Of a stretch of DNA of 64,000 bases, positions 56,395 through 64,000 are shown in pieces. Every line of letters begins with the position of its first letter. Position 1 is the first letter of the stretch. This DNA comes from Amorphophallus konjac. Taxonomy: Eukaryota; Streptophyta; Magnoliopsida; Alismatales; Araceae. The notes below the pieces were generated by a model. It saw only the letters and a list, made by a program, of their open reading frames with translations. It ran no database searches and was not told the DNA's origin. The translations under genes and the position numbers were made by a program. The DNA is taken from positions 51,206,458-51,270,457 of the forward strand of contig CM040126.1 in the NCBI GenBank assembly GCA_022559845.1, read 5' to 3'.

Positions 56395-57390
56395 ACAGTC
56401 AAACAGCTCTGGGAATTTTCTGTGCATTGCTTCTTCCGTTTCCCATGTAGCTTCTTGCTCCAGGTATTTAGGGAATGGTCTTGTTTCTGAGCTGACGTAC
56501 CTCACGATCAAGTATTTTATGTGAGTTTTACTCGTACGTCAGGTCCTTCTGTATCACAAGATCGTCATGACTTATAATATGATATGGGTCATGGACGTAC
56601 CTTTTCAACATTGAGACGTAGAACACGTCATGTACTCCAGATAATTAAGGTGGCAAAGCTATCTGATATGCGACTTCGCCAACCCTTTCTAAAATTTTAA
56701 AAGGGCCAATAAATCTCAGAGTAAGCTTGCCTTTGATGTCGAATCTTCTGATTGCATGACCTGGAGAAACCTTGAGGATCACATGGTCTCCAACTTGAAA
56801 TTTCAGGTCTCTTCTTTTGTTGTCAGCATATGCTTTTTGTCTTGATTGCGCCATCCGAAGTCTTTGAGAAAGGGATAGGAACCTAAATCCCTGAGCATAT
56901 GATGGTTGTGCCAACTTCCACCAATGGTTGTGCCAACTTGACTAGAGGCAAATAGTTGTGCCAACTTCCACCAAAATCTATAACACAAGCCCTGAGCATA
57001 TCTTCCACCACTTGGTTTGTTCTTTCTATCTGGTCATCAGTCTGGGGATGAAATGCTGTGCTGAAATTTAATCTTGTCCTTAAGGAGTGTTGTAGACCTT
57101 TCTAGAAATGTGACGTAAAGCACGGGTATCAATCAGATATTATCATGATAGGGACTCCGTGTAGTCAGACAATCTCCTTGATGTATAATGCTGCTAATAC
57201 ATCTATAATCCATTAACTTTTAATGGGCAGAAAATGTGCAGACTTTGTCAGTCGATCAATTATTACCCATATTCCATCATGTCCGCCCCTTGTTTTTGAC
57301 AAACCCATGATGAAAACCATCCCTATACTTTCTCACTTCCACTCAGGAATTTCCAAGGTATGTAGTTTTCCGACGGACTTTTGATGTTCC
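56395..57390 (-). pseudogene. Integrase core and chromodomain-like end of element F pol, many stops
   Basis: On the minus strand from about 57375: EIPEW-type lead-in, FIMGLSKTRGGHDG, HGVPIMIISD (second catalytic Asp), FHPQTDDQIERTNQ (Glu of DDE), then 56914-56645 open: RQKAYADNKRRDLKFQVGD, GKLTLRFIGPF, VAYQIALPP. Further on come VHDVFYVSMLKRY and a chromodomain-like end (REVRQLRNK, EATWETEEAMHRKF). Several stops and shifts break it. A 20-30 base piece with TTGTGCCAAC is repeated three times at 56905-56980 inside the core. Confidence 0.75.
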
Positions 57391-57910
57391 GCCTATAGTA
57401 ACCCGCTAGACCAAAAAAGCTCCTGACTTTAGTCACGGTCGTTGGTCTGCTCCAGTTCTTGACTGCTTCAACCTTAGAAGGATCCACATCAATACCTTCT
57501 TTTGAAATAATGTGACCAAAGAATGAAACTTCCTTTAGCCAGAATTCACATGTATTAACCTTCGCAAAGAGTTGGTGTTCTCTTAGTACCTGCAAAGCTA
57601 TTTTTAGATGTTCTTCATGTTTTTCTTGTGTCTTGGAGTAGATGAGAATGTCATCTATAAAGATGTCCACAAATTGGTCAAGATACGGTCTGAAGACGTT
57701 GTTCATTAACTGCATGAAAGCTGTAGGGGCATTGGTTAACCCAAATAGCATGACAACACATTCGTAGTGCCATAGCTGCTTCGGAATGTAGTCTTGTGGA
57801 TATCTTCATCTTTGATCCTCAGTTGATGATAACCAGACCTTAAGTCTATCTTTGAGAAATACCCTGCTCCAGAGATCTGGTTGAACAACTCATCAATACG
57901 CGGCAATGGA
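57384..57910 (-). pseudogene. Reverse transcriptase fragment of element F
   Basis: On the minus strand: [26 protein letters not shown], then after a frameshift [15 protein letters not shown], catalytic [28 protein letters not shown] and [10 protein letters not shown]. The N-terminal RT is cut by the LTR of G at 57911. After GYYRR the sequence jumps into integrase, so RNase H is deleted. Confidence 0.85.
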
Positions 57911-59516
57911 TGTAGATCTTAAGAAATCCACTTAAGGAAAAAAAAATAAAAGCATGGGAAAGGGATAGGAAGGGGGATCAAAAGAGCATGCGTAGGATGC
58001 TATGTGGAGGGTGATTGCTAGAGACGCGAGGGCCTCAAAGATATGGCAATAAAGATTATGGAGGGATCGCGAATAATACCTAAAAAGGAGCGGGAGATGT
58101 GAGTGTTAACCTTCTCTTTCTATCGGCCGGTTGATGAAGAGAGTTCTTCTTAACTTGATTACCCTTGCAAAATCAATAAACCAACAAAGAAAGATATTGA
58201 TTAGAAAATCAAGTGTGTAGCATCAAATCCATAATATGAATATAAGCAATGAAGAGCATGGACTAGAACACACCTTGTTGGTGTTGGCTCTTAAACCCCT
58301 ATTGCAAAGGGTGAGGGAATAATTATGATATGATGAAAAGGAGTGTGCAACTGTTTCACTAAGGAGGCCTCAACGTGGTTGAGGAGATGAAGATAATGAA
58401 GGAAGAGAAAAGAACATGATGCATGCAATGCTAAATGAATAAAAATAAAGAGAAAAGGGGAGAGAAAGTCTTATTGGTTTCTTCTCCAATTGGGGCTTCA
58501 AGTCTTCAAGGGAGGAAGGAGATCGCCATGGGATGAAGCCTTAAGCGTGTGGGAGACTCCCTCCTTGAGCCTCCAATCCAGCAGCACCTCCCCTTAGATT
58601 AGTTGAGCAGCCTTAAACACAAGGGAGAGAGGGGTCATATTTATAGGGCTGAAATTAAGAGTTTAATCTAAGAGAAATTAGGAAAACATGTTTTAATGGG
58701 ATTTGGAAAGAGATAAACCTTAGGCAAGTGTCCCTTCATCTATGGAAAGTCATTGGACTCCTTTCCCAAGTGAAAAGGGACTCAAAAGAGAGAAAGAAGG
58801 AGGTTCAGCCAGAGTTGAGAAATCTGCAAGAAATGGCGACCACACAGATGGTCGCTATTTAAAATAACGCCCGCGCGAAGCGTCGCTAATTCTGAGGCAT
58901 TTGGAGACGGATTCAGACTTTTCAAAATTTAAAAAGAATTGGTGACCATGAGGTGGTCACTATTTAGGAATTAATATGAGTTTCGGACGAAGTTAAAACC
59001 TCAAAATATGGCAAGAAAATTGGCGACGTTACACACGGGCACTATTTTATGAAATAGCGAAAGAATTGGCGACCTTTCGAACGGTCGCTATTTAATGAAT
59101 TAGAGACTTCACACAGTGTCACTATTTCAAATAATTCGAAAAACTGACAAAATAGACCTGCAGGGAATGGGCGCCCTCTTTCTGGGCGCCAATTAAAGGG
59201 CACCCAGGGCCTGGGCGCCAATTTCAAGCTAGAGTCAGGTAGGCTGCCACCAATTCTTTAAATAGCGGCAGGCTGGCTGCCACCAATTCTTTAAATAGAG
59301 GCAGGCTGCCACCAATTCGAAAAGCCCACAGAAAAATGGAGAAAAATCTCAGAGAAAACTGGAAAAATAAGAAAACATGTGTGAAAGCTGGGGGAAGTTA
59401 GATATTCAAGAAAAGAGAGGAAAATCACTCAAATAAGTCGATTTGAGGGCCAAATGGGGGCATCGCAGCACCATAGGAGATATGCTCAAAATGATATCAA
59501 TTTTAGCGTGTCTACA
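57911..59516 (-). repeat. 3' LTR of element G
   Basis: Terminal inverted repeat TGTAGA ... TCTACA, about 1606 bases. A minus-strand TATA box (complement ATTTATA, 58639-58645) lies 190 bases below the phrase array. The sense sequence beside it, AAGATGGGACAGA, would be the polypurine tract. The partner LTR is not in the window. Confidence 0.65.
58830..59320 (-). repeat. U3 phrase array of element G
   Basis: Phrases TGGCGACC ... GGTCGCTATTT recur about five times (58835, 58940, 59020, 59065, 59095), then GGGCGCC/GGCGCC pairs (59168-59222) and GCCACCAATTCTTTAAATAG three times (59246-59313). GGCGACC can pair with GGTCGC(T). The array lies upstream of the TATA box in the minus sense. Confidence 0.75.
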
Positions 59517-61019
59517 TCTGTCCCATCTTGGCGTCTACTTTGCAAGGGAGTGACACGGAGTGGAATGGAATAAAATGAAGTGAAACAACGTGGAATGGAA
59601 TGGAATGGAATGGAATGAAGTGGGAGTGAACTGAAAAGTAGATGTCAAGGTGTGATGAGACACGCAATCAACATCACTTGATAAGAATTGAATCAACAGC
59701 TCAGAATGAAGTAATCTTGAGGAGATTCAATGAAAGCAACAATTGTTTGGATAAGAGGAGGAGTGTGCGCATGGGCACAAAGGAGATAAAAGAGCAATCA
59801 ACTTCCAGCATAGTGGAAGTATCCCAGGTCATAAACCTGTAGGTTTCACCATTGGGAAGTGGTTACCAACCAATGTGGACGTGCTGCAGCCAAGGTGGAT
59901 CAAAAGAAAAGGAATTGAACGAGAGATAGAAATCCAAACAAAGGAGTTTTCAGGGAAGTGGCCCAAAACGGCAGCAAGGCAAACTGAGGACACAATTCGG
60001 CATGAAATATCTCTTATATGGAAAATATTATCAATTGATTCTCAAAATGAGTTGTTAGAATGATTTTCCCTGGTTAATTCAAAGTCCTACATGAATGCAT
60101 GCTGGGTTTCAAGGAAAAAAATTAAAACAAATAAAAATATAAGATAATCTAGGATAATATTGTTTAGCTATCGAGACTGAGTCAAGAAATCCATTCTGTG
60201 AGCTGATACTAAGCTGAAGCCCGTTTATCCGCGCACCAACTCGCAAAAGGGAACCATCGTCCCCAATCTTGGATGGCTCAACGGCATATCCGTGTGACTA
60301 AGATTCCTCTGAAATCATCATTATTTTTGATTAAGGGGAACTCAAATTCCAGATTTACCAAAGCCACAAGGTCCTTGATATAATCTAACAGCATAATAAT
60401 ATATAGTAAAATACATACAGGGAGAGATGGTGATAGCAATAAGTATGAGGGAACTGAGAAATGAGGTGCAAGACACCGTGGGACCGGCCAAGAGCTTCTT
60501 CCTGCGCTCAAAAAATTGATTAGCCAAGATATAAAGAATATAACAAGCAATGAATCAGGCATTTAAGCATAGCAAGTATAGAATGAATCAAAGTATCAAT
60601 AAGTAATCACAACGTAGACATCAAAGTAATCAAAGCTTGGTGTGGATAGCATTCAAGCATGTATTAGCAAGGTGAACCATATTTAGCATGAATAGCATGA
60701 GTTGAAGCATAGCATTACAAAGCATCATTGTTTGTTATATGTCATGAGGATGACAATCTTAGTATGTGAGATTGTGATTGGATGATCAAGATTAAGTAAT
60801 GCCCAGTGGCAGGAATAATCCAGTGAAGTTAGTAGGAGTTTACTTAGCAAGATTTGGAAATGATAATCAGTTAGATGCTCAGAGTGGCAAATCATGAAGA
60901 TAGCGATCAACATAGGGAAGAATCGAAAGGTAGACATCAATGAGTGGAGAGGACTCATCCCGAATTCTTGGTCCTTGTAAAATAGTTGTCCCTGCAAAAG
61001 GCACCATCAAGCAAATATA
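59517..61019. other. Region between LTR and T-rich repeat of element G
   Basis: Short open frames on the plus strand at 59642-59842 and 59875-60063 (RWIKRKGIEREIEI, basic and acidic) may be the decayed end of an antisense gene as in B, but I recognise no domain. TGGAATGGAATGGAATGGAA at 59592-59611 is a small GGAAT repeat. The remainder is A/T-rich without a gene. Confidence 0.35.
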
Positions 61020-61200
61020 ATGCATTTTTTTGAGATTTTTGAAATATGTAAATTTTTATAGGTTTTGAAAAGCATTCAAAAAAATATTTGAGTTTTTATA
61101 GATTTTGAGAATATTTGAGTTTTTATGGATTTTGAGAATATTTGAATTTTTATGAAAATTTAAGAATATTCAATTTTTCTGAAATTTTGGTGTAGACATT
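61020..61200. repeat. T-rich imperfect repeat of element G
   Basis: Repeated GATTTTTGAAATATG, TTTGAGTTTTTATAGATTTTGAGAATA units, cognate of 4085-4330. Confidence 0.6.
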
Positions 61201-62050
61201 GCTAATGCAGCATCAAATGGTGTTTTAAACCACTGGCTAGGGGTCCTTGTTCCTTCCCCTTTAGCTAAAAACTGCGCAAAGCCAGGCATGCATTGAAGGG
61301 TGGCGCCCTATAACCGGCTACCCTTAGATAACGGTGCCCCTACCAAGGCCATACCCGAGAAACGCTCAGTCTTGGAGGGAGAAGAGAAGAACAATTGTGG
61401 ATAAGCTTGATGTGAGTTAAGAAAATATCGGGTTTCGACTTCCGTCCATAGCACAACCCCTAGAGATTCGGTCTGTTGCGTCAGGGCTTTGCGTCATATC
61501 ATCGAACCTTACATTCTCTTTTAGGCACGCATACGACCGGGCTCATAACGTCTCGCGGGGAAACTATATTGCCCTCTTACCATGCCAAATTCATTGAATT
61601 TTATTTTTCTTTTCACATTTTTTTTCATTTTTTTGCATTTTGAACTTTTGTGTCCTTTGGACTTAAGAGATATTACAATTGAAACATGATATTTTGATAA
61701 TAAGGTCATAATAGACTGCACCTATTTGAGACTTCCTCTTGTCAAGGTGTGCTTAGGTTGGTGATTTTTGCCCAAAATATCTCTGTCCTCATATTTCAGC
61801 CGAGTTAAGAGGAGAAAGAGACTTCGTGCCCTCAAGCATGGCCAAAGCAGCAATGACATTTCACCAAAGAAGACTGCTAAGGACGTTGTGAAGTGTGTGC
61901 CGTGCCCTGCTTAAGGTTTACCCTTAATGAGCGGGGAGAGAATACCGAACTCCCAGCGCGAGGTTCTTATTACAAAAGTCATGTATAGCAAGCCTAAATA
62001 CTCTTTTCTGAAATTCAATAAAGATGAAGCTAAAGACCTAGGATAAAGGC
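61201..62050 (-). other. Conserved pol-distal non-coding block, G copy
   Basis: Shares ordered segments with 4331-5096: a pyrimidine tract (61252-61261), CTGTTGCGTC, ACGACCGGGCTCAT, TCGCGGGGAA, CCTATTTGAGAC. The two copies have many indels but the same order, and neither has a conserved frame. Confidence 0.55.
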
Positions 62051-62520
62051 CTTGAAATACCACTCTTAATCACGTTAAGAACCCCTTCGTTTTGAAAATC
62101 GTGCATGAAGAATGATGAAAATGCATAAGAATGCATACTTACGCAATAATATTACCTTGCAACCTTTGTAGAAGCAGCTGCCGGAGGCGATCTTGATAAA
62201 CATGAGATTTGCAGTCCTCTTTTGGCAGATAAAAGAATTGGAAGCCAAGGTTTGAAGTGGCTTAACAAGAAGGAGCGGTACCAAGACTAGACTCAGACGA
62301 AGAATGAGAAAAGGAAGAGAGGTGAGGGTTAGAACTCCCTCACTAAGGTGCAGAGACCCTGATCACATAAAGGGTCTACAGAAGGAAAGGGAAAATTAAG
62401 AGCTGGAGTGAGGACTGAAGCTTCAGAAGTAGTGAGAGGACGGGCAGATGCCCAAAGGAGTTGAGGTGGAAGAAGTTGGGTCGGACCCGGGATTAGGAGG
62501 GATTAAGAGGAGAAATTAGT
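62051..62520. other. Stretch without recognised gene
   Basis: By analogy with element B the end of integrase might be expected here on the minus strand, but I could not recognise it. A small minus-strand frame at 62075-62284 has no known motif. Confidence 0.3.
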
Positions 62521-63245
62521 AGATAGAAAGCGGCGGATCTGGAGGGTCCGGAGACAATGGAGGAGAATCATGACGGGAAGGAGAAGAGTCTGGAGGTTCC
62601 AGAGGAAGAAAATATCGAGGGACGCGATGCCCTGGGAAAAGGTATAGAAAAAGATGCTTTAGGAGGGAGAAAAGAATGAAGGACGTGATGTCCTGGAAGA
62701 GTAAGAAGAGAAATTGGAAGAAATAGAGGAGGTCCGGAGGCTCTGGAGAGATAAGATGAAAAGGAGCGTAATGCCCGTTGTGGAGAAGGGATAAGGAATG
62801 AGATAGAGAATCCGGAGGAAGATAGAAAGGGGCGTGATGCCCTTAGAGGAAGTCCAGAGGTTCCAGAGGAATAGAATCAGAAGGGGCGCGATGCCCCGGG
62901 AGAAAGTCCGGAGGTTCCGGAGGAATAGAACACCATGGGGCGCGATGCCCCGGGAGGACGAGAGAGAAATCCGGAGGGTCCGGATGTAAGAGTTGGGAGT
63001 GGGCGTGACGCCCTAGGAGGAAGTCCGGAGGTTCCGGAGGAATGTGATCAGAAGGGGCGCGATGCCCCTGGGGAAAACTAGAGAGGGCGCGATGCCCTGC
63101 ATCTAGAGGAAAATCCGGAGGGTCCGAATATAAGAAGTGGGAGGGGGCACGATGCCTGGCCAATGTCAGGGGACCCAGAGATCTAGAAGGTAGAGGTGGG
63201 TGAGATGGGTAATACAGAGGATCCGGAGGTTCCGACAGGCGGGGA
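62521..63245. repeat. Two-phrase hairpin array (GGGGCGCGATGCCCC and CCGGAGGTTCCGG)
   Basis: About ten GGGCGCGATGCCC phrases (near 62616, 62672, 62765, 62828, 62884, 62938, 63001, 63054, 63087, 63145) alternate with about ten CCGGAGGTTCCGG phrases. Each is an inverted repeat with a 3-5 base loop. Variants keep pairing: GGAC-GTGAT-GTCC, TCTGGA-GGT-TCCAGA. The long minus-strand open frame at 62843-63889 (repeated GHRAPS and PEPPDFL) is a translation of this array. Confidence 0.8.
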
Positions 63246-64000
63246 AGATACGGGTCCGAAAAACCAGGGAAGGAGAAATGCAAATGCATGCGAATGCAAT
63301 ACAATGGATGCAATGAATGCTTAAAGTGCAAAGAATGCGAGAGGTGAGAGGATGAGATCCTCCTCCTCACCCATGGAGTGGCCCACGAAGAATTGGTGAT
63401 AGACAAGAGTATTGGTGAAGTTGAATAGAAGGTGGATAGGATAGCGGAAGGCCCCTTAGCACCAGGATAACCACCCCTCCATAGCAGTGAAAATGTACAG
63501 CCAGTTGGACCAAAGGATAGAGTAACAGCCCATGACGGGGCTTCAATAATAAATGACAACTCCCTTGGAGAGTGAAGAGCAATAAGGTGAGGGAATTGAC
63601 AAGTTAAAATGGGAAGCCTTGTATCGCCCAAGGATTGTGGCGTACAAAGAATGTTGAACCAAATGGGCAATCTCCCCTTGTATGGGAGAATGGGCTCGAG
63701 ATTGGAAAGTTGAAACAAGGGGAGCCCTGCCCGGCCCTTGGGCATAGACTTACACGACATAAAAGCTTGACATTCTCTTCTGGCGAGCAACGGTGGGGAC
63801 CTGGCCTCTTCAACCATGATCGGCACAAGAACACGGATTGGCATCCAGTAAATGAATTCTTGAACTTTGAATAATATAACCGAGGCCAAATCCCTCCTGC
63901 CCGGCTCTTGATCATCTTCGACACAAGTGTTTGTAACAATATACCCACTCCGAGTGGTAAAAGGAGGTGAAGTGGTAGGTTCAATAGATGGTGATGGTTT
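63246..64000. other. Unassigned right end
   Basis: It starts with ATGCAAATGCATGCGAATGC-like low complexity (63278-63345), similar in style to 946-1335. The rest has open frames on the minus strand to 63984, but no domain that I recognise. It may be a spacer or antisense-gene region of element G. Confidence 0.3.

Larger units (their letters stand above)
26533..57910 (-). mobile_element. Element F: chromovirus-type Ty3/Gypsy remnant, split by C and truncated by G
   Basis: On the minus strand, what remains is part of RT (57910-57390), a fused integrase/chromodomain piece (57390-56395), a polypurine tract (56338-56326) and a 3' LTR whose parts are 56325-53574 and 26860-26533. The rest of pol, gag and the 5' LTR are absent from the window. 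RNase H and the integrase zinc region were deleted. The pol end resembles Tekay/Del chromoviruses. It is the oldest layer on the right side, since C and G are both inserted in it. Confidence 0.75.
57911..64000 (-). mobile_element. Element G: second Tat-like Gypsy element, 3' part only
   Basis: 3' LTR 57911-59516 followed upward by a region sharing the T-rich repeat and the conserved block of element B. It interrupts F's RT at ATGGA (57906-57910). The pol genes and 5' LTR would lie beyond 64000. The assignment of 62051-64000 to G is inference from position. Confidence 0.6.

Noticed and set aside
62843..63889. 348-codon minus-strand open frame
   Set aside because: Its C-terminal half is the translated two-phrase hairpin array (GHRAPS, PEPPDFL) and the rest has no recognised domain.

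Overview
This window looks like nuclear DNA of a large-genome flowering plant and is almost entirely nested LTR retrotransposons. No host single-copy gene, tRNA, rRNA, CRISPR array or bacterial-type operon is recognisable. The plant assignment rests on the element types: a Ty3/Gypsy Tat/Ogre-like element with two RNase H domains and antisense genes, a chromovirus remnant with a Tekay-like pol end, and several Ty1/Copia elements primed by initiator tRNA-Met with Sirevirus-like traits (repeated AGGGGGAG tracts, coiled-coil gag, palindromic U3 arrays). The species cannot be told from what I can see.

Layout. (B) 1-25941, minus strand: a Tat-type Gypsy element. Its 5' LTR is 24202-25941, followed downward by a tRNA-Arg-like primer site, gag (23386-21298), protease plus G-patch (21297-19441), and RT / RNase H / second RNase H / integrase (19307-15346, ending at 5212-5097). 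Past pol lie a conserved non-coding block and antisense (+) genes: a plant-mobile-domain-like gene (2034-3462) and the 3' exons of a coiled-coil gene (69-943). Its 3' LTR is off the left edge. (A) 5213-15345, plus: a gag-only Copia element with 2.7 kb LTRs, inserted in B's integrase with the 5-bp target duplication CGGCC. (F) 26533-57910, minus: a chromovirus remnant whose roughly 3.1 kb 3' LTR is split by (C) 26861-53573, plus, another gag-only Copia element. C in turn carries (D) 28147-37361, plus, same family as C, duplication AGCTT, and (E) 37652-47519, minus, a relative of A. (G) starts at 57911, minus: a second Tat-like element inserted in F's RT. Only its 3' LTR and 3' region are in the window.

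Coding content is decayed nearly everywhere by in-frame stops, frameshifts and deletions. A, C, D and E have gag only and stop where protease would begin, so they would depend on enzymes from related elements.

The most unusual content is non-coding. First, the transcribed part of the A/E and C/D LTRs holds a train of about 11-15 consecutive short hairpins. Stem sequences differ between families but pairing is kept, with paired compensatory changes. Second, most of the LTR families carry, upstream of the TATA box, an array of a family-specific inverted-repeat or palindromic phrase. Third, the 2-2.5 kb 3' non-coding regions of the gag-only elements keep hairpins and duplicated modules shared between otherwise diverged elements. 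I regard these layered RNA/DNA-structure systems as the best candidates for something undescribed.
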